The notes: a model not told the origin generated them from the letters alone. Positions 1 through 9,127 are shown, numbered from the stretch's first letter. The stretch: DNA of 64,000 nucleotides from an uncultured Acidobacteriota bacterium (GCA_902826455.1 CADEEV010000021.1:1-64000), one strand, 5' to 3'. Made by a program: numbers and translations.

Positions 1-850
1 GGCCCACGTGGGGACGCAGCGCATGGGGCGCCATCAGGCCCACGAACGGCACCGAGCCCGCGACGGCGGTCGCCGCTCCCGCCACGAGCGACGCGAGGGC
101 GAACAGCACCAGGCGCACGGCATGGACCGGCAGGCCCAGGGACGCCGCCTCCACCTCGCCCAGGGAGAGCACGTCGAGAGGCCGCGCCATGAGGAACAGC
201 AGCACGACGCCCGTGGCGATGAAGGCGCCGCCGAGCTGCAGGTGGCTCCAGCTGCGGCCCTCGAGGCCGCCGGCCAGCCAGAACAGCACCGTCTTCACGC
301 GGAACTCCTCGGTGGCGACGAGCAGGATCGACATGCCCGCGCTCGCCAGGGCCGAGACCGCGAGGCCCGTGAGGATCAGGCCGTGGAGTGCCGGCCGCCC
401 GGCCCCGTGGGACAGCGCGTAGACGAGCAGCACGGACAGCATCGCGCCCACGAAGGCGGCGATGGGCAGGGAGAAGAAGACTTCCGAGGCCCAGCCGAAG
501 TGCACGGCCACGACCGCGCCCAGCCCCGCGCCGGCGGTCACTCCGAGGAGTCCCGCGTCGGCCATGGGGTTGCGGAACACCGACTGCAGGCAGGCGCCCA
601 CGACGGCGAGGCCGCCGCCGACGAGCGCCGCGATCAGCACGCGCGGCAGCCGCACCGACCAGAGGATCGCCTCGCCCGCCGGGCCGAGTGCCGAAGCGCC
701 GAAGTCGGGGAGGCCGAGCGCTCGCGCCACCGAGCCCAGCACGGCGCCGAAGGGCAGCGGCACGCTCCCCACCGCCGTCGCCACCGCGAGCGCCACGGGC
801 AAGGCGAGGCCGAGGCCGACGAACGTGGCTCGCCGCCGCGCGCCGCTCAT
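1..850 (-). CDS. btuC: BtuC/FecCD-family ABC transporter permease (partial, C-terminus beyond window)
   Basis: This is an inner-membrane permease of the FecCD/BtuC family that would move corrinoid (or an iron chelate) from a periplasmic binding protein into the cytoplasm. My translation of the minus strand from the ATG at 848-850 stays open to the window edge, giving about 283 residues of a usual 330. It begins MSGARRRATFVGLGLALP and contains the family signature WSVRLPRVLIAALVGGG followed by GACLQSVFRNPMADAGLLG. The start overlaps the stop of the BtuF-like gene as ATGA, so the two are translationally coupled. The cobalamin riboswitch at the head of the operon argues for corrinoid rather than iron. 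No ATPase (BtuD) is visible; it probably lies beyond position 1. Confidence 0.88.
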   Translation of the reverse strand, partial: MSGARRRATFVGLGLALPVALAVATAVGSVPLPFGAVLGSVARALGLPDFGASALGPAGEAILWSVRLPRVLIAALVGGGLAVVGACLQSVFRNPMADAGLLGVTAGAGLGAVVAVHFGWASEVFFSLPIAAFVGAMLSVLLVYALSHGAGRPALHGLILTGLAVSALASAGMSILLVATEEFRVKTVLFWLAGGLEGRSWSHLQLGGAFIATGVVLLFLMARPLDVLSLGEVEAASLGLPVHAVRLVLFALASLVAGAATAVAGSVPFVGLMAPHALRPHVG

Positions 851-1695
851 CGCGACGTGACGCGATCCGGGTGCAGGCGCTCCGCGAGCCACACGCAGGC
901 GTCGGCCGTGAAGCTGGAGAGCGCGACCATGAGCCTGTTCGGCATGACGACGATGCGGCCCTGGCGCACCGCGTCGAGCTGCGAGAGCAGCGGGTGCTGC
1001 TTCACGGCATCGACCGAGCCCGGGTACCGCGCGACGAGGATCACGTCCGGGTTCGCGACGAAGGCGCGCTCGGCCCCGGGAGGAACGATGCCCACGACGC
1101 CGAGCTCGCGTCCCACGTTCACTCCGCCCGCGCCCTCGATGAGCGCGCCGATCGCCGTGTCGGCGCCCGCGGTCATGCCTCCCGACCAGTACAGCACCCG
1201 TGGCCGCCGCGCACCGGCGATCCGGCGCTGGACGTCCGCGAGCTTGCGGTCGTACTCGAAGGCGAGCGCTTCCGCCGCCTTCTCCTCGCCCACCACGCGG
1301 CCCAGGTCCACGATCGCCTTGCGGATGCCGGCGAGCGTCGAGAGCCCGCTCATGCGGTGGGCCTTCAGGCCCGAGCGCTGCAGCAGCTTCAGGAAGTCGG
1401 CGTCGGTGTACTCCGAGACGATCACGAGGTCGGGAGCGAGAGCGACGAGCTGCTCCATGTCGGCCTTCTGGAAGCGGACGGCCTCTTTCGGGACGCGGCC
1501 GGCCACGTTCGAGGTCTCGAGGTCGTCCGCCCAGCGCGTGACGCCGACGAGCCGGCCGGGCGGCAGGATCAGGGTGAGCACCTCGTCGGCGGAAAGATTG
1601 ATCGACGCGACACGGCGTGGCACCTTCGCGTCCTCGGCCGAAGCGAGGCCCGCCGCGGCCAGGGCGAGCGCGGCGAGGACGAGGCGGCGCTTCAC
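847..1695 (-). CDS. btuF: Periplasmic corrinoid-binding protein (BtuF-like)
   Basis: About 282 residues. An N-terminal signal peptide (VKRRLVLAALALAAAGLASA) precedes a helical-backbone (cluster A, TroA/BtuF-type) binding fold: PRRVASINLSADEVLTLI, then LVALAPDLVIVSEYT and the late motif ANPDVILVARY. It would capture corrinoid in the periplasm and hand it to the BtuC-like permease encoded next. I place the start at the GTG at 1693-1695, which overlaps the upstream TGA as GTGA; a longer reading would run back through the DUF71 gene in another frame. The stop overlaps the permease start as ATGA. Substrate assignment rests on the riboswitch and the BtuB-like receptor rather than on specific binding residues. 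Confidence 0.88.
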   Translation of the reverse strand: MKRRLVLAALALAAAGLASAEDAKVPRRVASINLSADEVLTLILPPGRLVGVTRWADDLETSNVAGRVPKEAVRFQKADMEQLVALAPDLVIVSEYTDADFLKLLQRSGLKAHRMSGLSTLAGIRKAIVDLGRVVGEEKAAEALAFEYDRKLADVQRRIAGARRPRVLYWSGGMTAGADTAIGALIEGAGGVNVGRELGVVGIVPPGAERAFVANPDVILVARYPGSVDAVKQHPLLSQLDAVRQGRIVVMPNRLMVALSSFTADACVWLAERLHPDRVTSR

Positions 1696-2360
1696 GCGGC
1701 GCTCGCGAGAGGCAGGAGGTCCGCGAACACGAAGCCGTCGCGCTCGACGACCGCGCCGGCCGCGATCGCGATCGGCGTGCGGAACATCGGCCCGGCCCAG
1801 GCGAAGCTGTGGAACTCCCCGTTCTCGCCGCACGGGTCGACGTGGGCGGGGAGCTCGGCGAGCAGGCGGCGGTCGAAGGCGCGTCCCGCGAAAGCCGCCG
1901 GCAGCACCCGCGGGTCGACGCACGTGAGACGCGCCTCGAGACCGCTCGCGATCATCTCCTCGGCGAGCGCGCGGGTGGGCCGGCCCCACAGCGGGAAGAG
2001 CGGCCGCAGGCCGGTGCCCGCGAGGCGCTCCTCGCGGTAGCGGCGAATGTCCTCGAGGAAGAGATCGCCGAAGGCCACGGCCTCGACGCCCGCCGCGCGC
2101 GCCGCGGCCATGGCGCCGGCCATGGCCGTCTCGTAGACCTCGTTGGGGCACGGCGACGGGATCGGCACGATCGTCACGGGCAGGCCGGCGGCGTCGGCCT
2201 GCGCCAGGAGCAGCGAGCGCCGCACCGCATGCATCGCGACGCGGTCATGGGTCTCGTTGAGCGTCGTGAGGAGGCCGACGACCTCCACACCCTGCTCACG
2301 CAGGACGTGGAGGCTGTAGGCGCTGTCCTTGCCGCTGCTCCATGCGAGGAGGGTCTTCAC
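1692..2360 (-). CDS. DUF71/Dph6-family ATP pyrophosphatase in a B12 operon
   Basis: A 222-residue PP-loop ATP pyrophosphatase. The adenylating PP-loop WSSGKDSAYSL lies at residues 7-17, and the family motif GENGEFHSF lies near residue 185. Archaeal and eukaryotic members (Dph6) amidate diphthine, a substrate bacteria lack. A bacterial branch has been predicted from genomic context to act in B12 salvage (DUF71/COG2102 comparative genomics). Here it sits between the btuB-like and btuF-like genes with GTGA overlaps on both sides and is under the same cobalamin riboswitch, which supports that prediction. The likely chemistry is ATP-dependent amidation of a corrinoid side chain or precursor, but this is inference. 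The start is GTG at 2358-2360. Confidence 0.88.
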   Translation of the reverse strand: MKTLLAWSSGKDSAYSLHVLREQGVEVVGLLTTLNETHDRVAMHAVRRSLLLAQADAAGLPVTIVPIPSPCPNEVYETAMAGAMAAARAAGVEAVAFGDLFLEDIRRYREERLAGTGLRPLFPLWGRPTRALAEEMIASGLEARLTCVDPRVLPAAFAGRAFDRRLLAELPAHVDPCGENGEFHSFAWAGPMFRTPIAIAAGAVVERDGFVFADLLPLASAA

Positions 2361-4546
2361 TTCCTGCTGCGAAAGCGCACCCCCGCGCGGACGGCGCGGC
2401 CCAGGGCCGGGTAGCCCAGCGCTTCCATGTACTCTTCGTCGAAGAGGTTCTCGCCGAGCACGAACAGCTCGAAGCCCTTGCCGGCGTCGAAGCGCACGCG
2501 GGCGTCGATGCGGGTGTAGCCCTCGTTCTCGGCGAGGCCGATGCCGGAAAAGTCGCTGTCGGCGCGGCGGCCCACGACGAAGAGCGTCGCGCCGCCGCTG
2601 AGGCGCCCGCGCTGCGCGTGGGCGGAGAACGAGGCCTGGTGCTTCGGGCGGCGCAGGAGCGGCTCGCCCGCGGCGTAGACGGGGTCGAAGGCGTTGCCGC
2701 TCTCGACGATCTCGCCGTCGAGATAGGTGTAGGCCGCCGACAGCGCCAGGCCCGGGACCGGTGCGATCTCGAGCGCGCCCTCGACCCCGCGCGCCTTGGT
2801 CTCGCCCAGGTTCACGTACGTGCCCTCGAAAGTGTTGAAGTCGACGGTCTGGTAGGCGATCTGATCGCGGTAGCTGTGGTCGAAGTACGTCGCTTCGACG
2901 CGCACGCGTCCCTCGGCGAGGCGCTGCTCGAGGCCGACGTCGAAGGTCCGGCTGCGCTCGGGCTTCAGGTCGGGATTGCCCTGGGCGAAGAAGGACGTCC
3001 CGTAGGACTGGGAGAAGTCGGGCTCCTTGATGCCCTTGCCGGCGCTGGCGCGCAGCGTCGTGGCGTCGGGACCGCCGTGGAGCGAGACGGCGACGGCCGC
3101 GCGGGGCACGGCCTTCCAGCCGAAGTTGTCGTTGTGCTCGAGACGGCCGCCGAGCGTGACGTGGGCGCGCCCGCCGATCACGAAGCGGTCCTGCAGGAAG
3201 GCGCCGGCGTTCGTGCGCGTCGGCGACAGCAGCGTGTCGGCGCGCGAGCCGACGTCGCCGGTCTCGCGCTCGAGCTCGAGGCCGCCGGTCAGGAGCTGGC
3301 CGCCCGCGAGCTGGGCGTCGGCCTGGTAGCCCGCCGAGAGCCGCGCGACGTTGTTCTGATAGCCGAGGGCGTCGACGAAGTCCGAGCTCGGGAACGCGGC
3401 GGCCTGGCCTTCGAACGTCGGCGTGAAGGAGCCCGAGTCCACCGGGTCCTTGCTGAGTTGATGCGTCTGCGCGTAGCCCGCGCGCAGCTCGTGGGAGACG
3501 GGACCCTGCACGTGGCGCAGCGTGACGCCCGCGACGAGGTCGGAGCGGTCGAACGTGCCCTCGAGGTCGGGCCGGCCGAAGGCGGTCTGCCCCGGGGTGC
3601 CGAGGGTCGAGTCGTAGGCGCGCAGCACGGCGCGCAGGCGCGTGTCGGAGGAGAACTCGACGCCCACGGAGGCGGCGCCGGCCGTCTCCTCGAAGCCGTT
3701 GTTCGCCACGTCGTTGTCGGTGTCGAGACGCACGCCGCCCATGTTCCAGTCGAGGCGGCCGCTGCGGCCCGAGGTGCCGCCCTCGAAGCGCCGCGTATCG
3801 AAGCTGCCGGCCTCGGCGCCCAGGTGGAGGCCCGGCTTCTCGCCGGGCAGCGCGCGCCGCGTCACGAGGTTCACGACGCCCGCGAGGGCGTCGGTGCCGT
3901 AGAGGCTGCTCGCGGCGCCGCGCACCACCTCGACGCGGTCGAGCTCGAAGGCGAGGGCGCTGCCGAGGTCGAAGGCGCCCCCGGGCTCGTTCACCGGCAC
4001 GCCGTCGACGAGGATGCGCGCGAAGCGGCTCTCGCCGCCGCGCACGAAGATCGAGCCCTGGTTGCCCACGGCGCCGGTCCGTGCGCTCGTGATCCCGGGC
4101 AGGCCCTGGACGAGATCCAGGAAGGAGTTCGCCTGGCGCGCGGCGATCGCCTCGCGGTCGAGGACGCTCGTCGCGACGCCGAGCGTCGACGCCGGCGCCT
4201 CGCCGCGGGTGGCCGAGACCAGCACGCGCTCGCGGATCGGGGCGGGGGAGAGCGTGACGTCGGCGGCCGTCTCGCCGTCGGCCACGGTGAACGTCGGCGC
4301 GGGGCTCAGCACGAAGCCCGCGGTCTCGAGGGCGACCTGGTACGAGCCGGCGGCGAGGCCGCTCACGCGGAACCGCCCTTCCGGGCCGGTCACGACTCGG
4401 TGCTCTCCCGACGGGCCCGTGACGACCAGGACGACCTGGGGCAAGGCGATGCCGTCGGCGGTGCGGGCGGCGCCCGCGAGCGAGCCGTCCGCGAACGCGG
4501 ACACGGCGAAGACGAGGGACAAGACGGACACGAAGAGGCGCGACAT
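2357..4546 (-). CDS. btuB: TonB-dependent outer-membrane receptor (BtuB-like, with carboxypeptidase-like N-terminal domain)
   Basis: A 729-residue outer-membrane receptor. A signal peptide (MSRLFVSVLSLVFAVSAFA) leads into a carboxypeptidase-regulatory-like beta domain (residues about 20-90, with the typical GPEGRFRVSGLAAGSYQV). The plug follows, with SIFVRGGESRFARILVDG and RVEVVRGAASSLYGTDALAGVVN, then the barrel ending in a hydrophobic/aromatic strand. I start it at the ATG at 4544-4546, which has a GGGAG ribosome site just upstream; an in-frame ATG ten codons earlier lacks one. It is the first gene after the cobalamin riboswitch, so corrinoid is the expected ligand. The fused N-terminal beta domain is common in Acidobacteriota and Bacteroidota receptors and is absent from E. 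coli BtuB. Confidence 0.9.
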   Translation of the reverse strand: MSRLFVSVLSLVFAVSAFADGSLAGAARTADGIALPQVVLVVTGPSGEHRVVTGPEGRFRVSGLAAGSYQVALETAGFVLSPAPTFTVADGETAADVTLSPAPIRERVLVSATRGEAPASTLGVATSVLDREAIAARQANSFLDLVQGLPGITSARTGAVGNQGSIFVRGGESRFARILVDGVPVNEPGGAFDLGSALAFELDRVEVVRGAASSLYGTDALAGVVNLVTRRALPGEKPGLHLGAEAGSFDTRRFEGGTSGRSGRLDWNMGGVRLDTDNDVANNGFEETAGAASVGVEFSSDTRLRAVLRAYDSTLGTPGQTAFGRPDLEGTFDRSDLVAGVTLRHVQGPVSHELRAGYAQTHQLSKDPVDSGSFTPTFEGQAAAFPSSDFVDALGYQNNVARLSAGYQADAQLAGGQLLTGGLELERETGDVGSRADTLLSPTRTNAGAFLQDRFVIGGRAHVTLGGRLEHNDNFGWKAVPRAAVAVSLHGGPDATTLRASAGKGIKEPDFSQSYGTSFFAQGNPDLKPERSRTFDVGLEQRLAEGRVRVEATYFDHSYRDQIAYQTVDFNTFEGTYVNLGETKARGVEGALEIAPVPGLALSAAYTYLDGEIVESGNAFDPVYAAGEPLLRRPKHQASFSAHAQRGRLSGGATLFVVGRRADSDFSGIGLAENEGYTRIDARVRFDAGKGFELFVLGENLFDEEYMEALGYPALGRAVRAGVRFRSRK

Positions 4547-4588
4547 CGGCGAGTCTCCCTTCAGCGAGGAACTCACGACCGTTTGGAT

Positions 4589-4770
4589 GTCCGGGCAGGT
4601 TTCCTGGCTCCCGGGTCCTCGCCCAGCCTCTCGACCTTCCCCAAGCCCGTGGGCTTGAGTGGCGGCGCTCTACGGCGCCTTGGAGAGGCGGGCTCGCCGG
4701 CTACAGTGGCGCGACCGCGCAGGCTTTCGACCTGCTTCCCTTTTACCCCCGCCTTCGGGGGCACCCGGAC
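4589..4770 (-). promoter_or_regulatory. Cobalamin riboswitch (B12 element)
   Basis: Read on the minus strand, the element starts with a P1 arm GTCCGGG (4770-4764) and ends with the complementary CCCGGAC (4595-4589). Inside are the hallmark GCCACTGTAG segment (around 4705) and the B12 box AGCCAGGAAACCTGCC (4609-4594). This is the canonical adenosylcobalamin aptamer order. It lies 43 nt upstream of the btuB-like start, so B12 would repress expression of the uptake operon. A TAGAAT -10-like hexamer on the minus strand at 4786-4781 could start the transcript; I see no good -35. Confidence 0.93.
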
Positions 4771-4792
4771 TGATGCCGGGATTCTAGCACCG

Positions 4793-4821
4793 CCGACAGC
4801 GGCGCGAGCGGCGGGTAGAAT
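4793..4821 (+). promoter_or_regulatory. Candidate promoter abutting the M14 carboxypeptidase start (leaderless)
   Basis: CCGACA (4793-4798), a 17-nt spacer and TAGAAT (4816-4821) are followed after only five bases by the ATG at 4827. Transcription starting 6-7 nt after the -10 would begin at or next to the start codon. No ribosome site is present between the -10 and the ATG. This supports a leaderless mRNA, but it is a visual motif call. Confidence 0.45.
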
Positions 4822-4826
4822 CCCGC

Positions 4827-7628
4827 ATGCGCTTCAGCTCCGCGTGTCTCGCCGCCGCAGTGGTCCTCTCCGTCCCCGTTTCGGGCCGCGCCCAGGACGT
4901 GCCCGAGCCCGGTACGACCGAGGCCATCAAGGCGGCCACCACCGAGGCCCGCTTCCTCTCGCCGTGGGTCGCGTCCCTGCCCGACTCGCCGACGGTGCCG
5001 TCGCCGTCCGACTTCCTCGGCCGCATCGCGGGAGCGCCGGGCGAGCTCGCGAGCTCCGGCCAGGCCCACGCCTACTTCCGGAAGCTCGCCGAGACCTCGC
5101 CCCGGGCCAAGGTGATCCTGCTGGGGAAGACCGAGCAGGGTCGCGAGATCCTGGCGCTCGCGATCGCGGACGACGAGGGCATCGAGGACTTCGAGCGGCT
5201 GAAGGCGGCCACCGCCGCGCTCGCCGACCCGCGGCGGACGACGCCGGAGCAGGCCGCCGCCCTCGTCCCGCAGTCCCGGCCGTTCTACTACTTCAACGCC
5301 GGCCTGCACGCCGACGAGACGGGCTCGACCGAAGCCACGATGGAGCTCGCGTACCGCCTGCTCGTCTCCGACGACCCGCGCATCCAGCTCATGCGGAAGA
5401 AGCTGGTCGTGTTCGTGAACCCCGTGGGCAACCCCGACGGCCGCGATCGCGTCGTCGAGTGGTTCTACCGGTTCCTGAAGGGCAAGACCGACTACGACAC
5501 GCTGCCGCGCCAGTCGCCGCCGTACTGGTCCGACTACGCGTTCGTCGACATCAACCGCGACGCCCATCAACTCGTCCACGGCGCCGCGCGCGCCGCGGCC
5601 CGCATGATGCTCGAGTACCACCCGACCGTGATCCACGACCTGCACGAGGCGATCGCGCTGCTGCTCACGTGGAACGGCACGGGCCCCTGGAACCCGCACA
5701 TCGACCCGATCACGACGAGCGAGGCCGTGGAGCTCGGCTTCCACGAGGTCCAGGCCCTCACCGCCCTCGGCATGCCGGGGGTCTCGACGTGGAAGTTCGG
5801 CGAGGGCTTCGGGCAGCACTACCTGGACTCGATCGCGAACAACCACAACGCCCTGGGCCGCGGCTACGAGACGTGGGGCAACACCACGGCCGAGACCGTG
5901 CGCCGCGTGCTCGATGCCGGCAGCGTCACGAAAGAGTGGTGGCGTCCACTGCCGCCTCCCCGCGAGTTCTGGTGGAGCGCCCGCGACAACGTGAACTACA
6001 CCGAGACCGCGGCCCTCGCCGCCCTCGACTACACGGCGCTCCACGCGAGCGACCTGCTGATGAACTTCTACCGGAAGGGCTACAACTCCTGGCAGAGCGG
6101 CGTCGCGGGCTCGCCGCGCGGCTTCGTGATCGCGGAGGACCAGGGCGACCGCCTGCGCGTGGCGCAGCTCGTGGGCCGGCTCCAGGCCCAGGGCATCGAG
6201 GTCGGGCGCGCGACGGCCCCGCTGCGGCTCGCGGACGGCGACTTCCCGGCCGGCAGCTACGTCGTGCGCCTCGACCAGCCCTATCGCAACTACGCCGTGG
6301 ATCTCCTGACCCCGCAGGTCTACCCCGTGGAGTCGGGCGTCGAGCCCTACGACGACATCTCGTGGTCGATCCCGGCCCACTATCACCTGGACGTGAAGGC
6401 GGTCCAGGACCCGGCGGTGCAGAACGCGGCGCTCTCGCCGCTGCTCACGGCGACGCCGAAGCCCGCGGGGGCCGTGAGCGGCGCGGGCCCCGTGTTCCTC
6501 CTGCGCGACACCGGCCAGGAAGCGCTGCTCGCCGCGCGCTACCGTCTGGCCGCGTTCAAGCTCGAGATCGCGGAGAAGGCCTTCCGGGTCGGCACCGTGG
6601 ACTACCCCGCGGGCTCGTGGATCCTCGGCGGACAGGGCGGCCTCGCCGACGCCGTGCGGGGCGTCGCCGCGGATCTCGCCCTCGACTTCGCGAGCGTCGC
6701 GTCGGCCCCCGACGTCGCGCGCCACGAGGCGCCGGCGCCGCGCATCGGCCTGTGGGTCCCGTGGGCGGACACGGACTCGATCGGCTGGATCCGCTACTCC
6801 CTGGACCAGCGCAAGGTGCCCTACACGTACGTCCGCGACGAGGACGTCCGCTCGGGAGCCTTCCGTGCGAAGACCGACGTGCTGCTCTACGGCCAGGTGG
6901 ACCTCGAGCTCGCGGAGCAGATCGTGGGCCTGCCGAAGGCCTGGGGTCCCATGCCCTACAAGAAGACCCCGCAGACGCCGAGCCACGGCTTCCCGGCCGA
7001 GACCGACGACATCACGGGCGGCATCGGCTACGCGGGCGTCGCGCAGCTGCAGTCGTTCGTGGAGGACGGCGGGCTCCTCGTCACGCTGGGCAGCGGCAGC
7101 GCCCTGGCGCTGGAAGGCGGTCTCGTGCGCGGCGTCCGCAAGAGCGCCGGCGGCGTGCCGCGCACGACCGACGGCAGCGGCTCCGCCTCGGCGGCCGCTG
7201 CGGCTCTCGCCGCGACGCGCACTCCGGGCGCGCACCTGCGCGTGCGCTTCACGCAGCCCGCGCACCCGCTCGCGTACGGCTACACCCCCGACACCTGGGT
7301 GTTCCGCCAGAACTTCCCGCTCTACGACGCGCCGCTGCGCTCGTTGCGCATGTCGTACTGCACGTCGTGCCTCGACGGACCCGAGGACCGCAGCGGCATC
7401 GTCATGGAGTGGGGCGACGGCGACAAGCCGTTCGTCGTGAGCGGCGGCGCCTGGGGACCGGCCGACCTCGTCGGCCGGCCGGCGATCTTCGACATGCCGG
7501 TGGGGAAGGGGCGCGCGATCTCGTTCAACTTCAACCCGATGCATCGTGACCTGAACCGCGGCGACCAGCGCCTGCTGTGGAACGCGCTGCTCAACTGGAA
7601 GGCGATCCTGGCGCGGAAGCAGTCGTGA
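4827..7628 (+). CDS. Secreted M14-family zinc carboxypeptidase, 933 aa
   Basis: An exported M14 peptidase. A signal peptide (residues 1-22, ending SGRAQ) is followed by the peptidase domain. The zinc-ligand motif HADETGSTE lies at 161-169 (His161, Glu164); VFVNPVGNPDGRDR and DINRDAHQ follow, and HDLHEA at 270-275 supplies candidate third-ligand histidines. The length (933) is far above a bare M14 domain of about 300. The C-terminal third resembles a glutamine-amidotransferase-like beta/alpha domain (GLLVTLGSGSALALEGG). The stop overlaps the GTG start of hemE as GTGA, an odd pairing of a secreted peptidase with a haem enzyme. Peptide specificity cannot be read from sequence. Confidence 0.88.
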   Translation: MRFSSACLAAAVVLSVPVSGRAQDVPEPGTTEAIKAATTEARFLSPWVASLPDSPTVPSPSDFLGRIAGAPGELASSGQAHAYFRKLAETSPRAKVILLGKTEQGREILALAIADDEGIEDFERLKAATAALADPRRTTPEQAAALVPQSRPFYYFNAGLHADETGSTEATMELAYRLLVSDDPRIQLMRKKLVVFVNPVGNPDGRDRVVEWFYRFLKGKTDYDTLPRQSPPYWSDYAFVDINRDAHQLVHGAARAAARMMLEYHPTVIHDLHEAIALLLTWNGTGPWNPHIDPITTSEAVELGFHEVQALTALGMPGVSTWKFGEGFGQHYLDSIANNHNALGRGYETWGNTTAETVRRVLDAGSVTKEWWRPLPPPREFWWSARDNVNYTETAALAALDYTALHASDLLMNFYRKGYNSWQSGVAGSPRGFVIAEDQGDRLRVAQLVGRLQAQGIEVGRATAPLRLADGDFPAGSYVVRLDQPYRNYAVDLLTPQVYPVESGVEPYDDISWSIPAHYHLDVKAVQDPAVQNAALSPLLTATPKPAGAVSGAGPVFLLRDTGQEALLAARYRLAAFKLEIAEKAFRVGTVDYPAGSWILGGQGGLADAVRGVAADLALDFASVASAPDVARHEAPAPRIGLWVPWADTDSIGWIRYSLDQRKVPYTYVRDEDVRSGAFRAKTDVLLYGQVDLELAEQIVGLPKAWGPMPYKKTPQTPSHGFPAETDDITGGIGYAGVAQLQSFVEDGGLLVTLGSGSALALEGGLVRGVRKSAGGVPRTTDGSGSASAAAAALAATRTPGAHLRVRFTQPAHPLAYGYTPDTWVFRQNFPLYDAPLRSLRMSYCTSCLDGPEDRSGIVMEWGDGDKPFVVSGGAWGPADLVGRPAIFDMPVGKGRAISFNFNPMHRDLNRGDQRLLWNALLNWKAILARKQS

Positions 7629-8647
7629 ACGACCGCTTCCTGCGGGCCTGCCGGCGCGAGAGCGTCGACCGGACGCCCGTCTGGTTCATGCGGCAGGCCG
7701 GCCGCTACATGCCCGAGTACCGCGCGCTGCGCGAGAAGCACACGCTGCTCCAGCTCTGCCGCACGCCCGAGCTCGCGGTGGAGGTGACGCTGCAGCCGAT
7801 CCGCGCCCTGGGCGTCGACGCGGCGATCCTGTTCAGCGACCTGTTGCTGCCCCTGGCGCCGATGGGGATTCCCTTCGATTTCGTGGCCGGCGAGGGGCCG
7901 CAGATCGAGACGCCGCTGCGCTCCAAGGCCGACGTCGACGCCTTGCGCCGGTTCGAGCCGCGCCAGGAGCTCGCGACCACCCTCGAGGCGATCCGCCTGC
8001 TGCGCCGCGAGCTGCAGGTCCCCCTCATCGGTTTCGCCGGAGCGCCCTTCACCCTCGCGTCCTACGCGATCGAGGGCGGCCACTCGTCGAACTTCGCGAA
8101 GACGAAGGGCATGATGTACGGCGATCCGGCGACCTGGCATCGCCTCGCCGCGCAGCTCGCCGACACCGTGGGCGAGTACCTGCGGGCGCAGGTCGAGGCC
8201 GGCGCCCAGGCCCTCCAGGTGTTCGACTCGTGGATCGGCGCGCTCGACGAGGCGGACTACCGCGAGTTCGTCTTCCCCCACGTGCGCGCGATCTTCGACG
8301 GCCTCGTGGACCTGGGCGTGCCGCTCATCCACTTCGGCACGGGCACCGGCCACCTGCTCGCCGTGCAGCGCGAGGCCGGCGGGACCGTGATCGGCGTCGA
8401 CTGGCGCACGCCGCTCGACGTGGGCTGGTCGCGCGCGGGCGAGGGCGTCGCCGTGCAGGGCAACCTCGATCCCACGCTGCTGTTCGCGCCCCGGGAGCGC
8501 CTGCTCTCGCGGGTCGACGCGGTGCTCGCGAAGGCGGGCGGGCGCGACGGCCACGTCTTCAACCTCGGCCACGGCATCCTGCCCCACACGCCGGTGGAGA
8601 ACGTGAAGGCCGTCGTCGAGCACGTCCACGCGACGACCGCGCGCTAG
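7625..8647 (+). CDS. hemE: Uroporphyrinogen decarboxylase
   Basis: A cytoplasmic haem-pathway enzyme that decarboxylates uroporphyrinogen III to coproporphyrinogen III. The 340-residue length is normal. The diagnostic substrate-binding motif PVWFMRQAGRYMPEY lies near residues 19-33, GFAGAPFTLASYAIEGG near 138, and HFGTGTGHLL and GVDWRTPL follow. I use the GTG at 7625-7627, which overlaps the peptidase stop; a longer in-frame start would run 16 codons into the upstream gene. Protoporphyrinogen oxidase lies 5.7 kb downstream, so the haem genes are scattered rather than in one operon. Confidence 0.96.
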   Translation: MNDRFLRACRRESVDRTPVWFMRQAGRYMPEYRALREKHTLLQLCRTPELAVEVTLQPIRALGVDAAILFSDLLLPLAPMGIPFDFVAGEGPQIETPLRSKADVDALRRFEPRQELATTLEAIRLLRRELQVPLIGFAGAPFTLASYAIEGGHSSNFAKTKGMMYGDPATWHRLAAQLADTVGEYLRAQVEAGAQALQVFDSWIGALDEADYREFVFPHVRAIFDGLVDLGVPLIHFGTGTGHLLAVQREAGGTVIGVDWRTPLDVGWSRAGEGVAVQGNLDPTLLFAPRERLLSRVDAVLAKAGGRDGHVFNLGHGILPHTPVENVKAVVEHVHATTAR

Positions 8648-9112
8648 CTAGAGCAGGAACTTCGACTTCGGGCCCGCGAACGTGAAGCCTTCCTTCTCGT
8701 AGAAGGCCCGCGTGCGCTTCCAGCGCTCCGATTCGGGGGCCGTGACGTCGACGCGCCGCCAGCCCTTGCTCCAGCCGAGCTCCTTGACGGCGTCGAGCAG
8801 GAGCTTGCCCACGCCGGACGAGCGGTGGCCGGGAACCACGAACATCTCGTTGATGATCCCGTAGCGGCCGTTCGCGTAGAAGGCGAAGGTCTCCGACACC
8901 GTCGCGACGCCGACCGGCGCCCCGTCCGGAGCAAAGGCGAGGAACACGTGGTGGCGGTCGGCTTCCTCGCGCCACACGAACGCGAGCGCCGCCGTGTCCA
9001 GGGTGCCGGCCTCGTCGCCCTCCTCGCCGAGCTCGTAGAGCAGCTGCGCCACGAGCGAGATCACGGTCACGGCGTTGCGGGCGTCGACGGGTACGACGCG
9101 GTACTTGTCCAA
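8648..9112 (-). CDS. GNAT-family N-acetyltransferase
   Basis: A 154-residue GNAT acetyltransferase that would transfer an acetyl group from acetyl-CoA to an unknown acceptor. The acetyl-CoA loop is visible as NEMFVVPGHRSSGVGKLLLDAV (roughly residues 90-110), followed by the C-terminal RAFYEKEGFTFAGPK that closes the fold. The start is TTG at 9110-9112, chosen because GGAGG sits four bases upstream. The stop is directly adjacent to the hemE stop (TAG then CTA), so the genes converge with no spacer. Confidence 0.85.
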   Translation of the reverse strand: MDKYRVVPVDARNAVTVISLVAQLLYELGEEGDEAGTLDTAALAFVWREEADRHHVFLAFAPDGAPVGVATVSETFAFYANGRYGIINEMFVVPGHRSSGVGKLLLDAVKELGWSKGWRRVDVTAPESERWKRTRAFYEKEGFTFAGPKSKFLL

Positions 9113-9127
9113 GGATCCTCCGCGGCC

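Noticed and set aside
2342-7549. A 1735-codon plus-strand open frame antisense to the btuB-like gene and out of frame with the M14 gene
   Set aside because: Its translation is low-complexity Ala/Arg/Gly/Glu text typical of a high-GC shadow frame; the genes on the other frames have clear domains, starts and overlaps.
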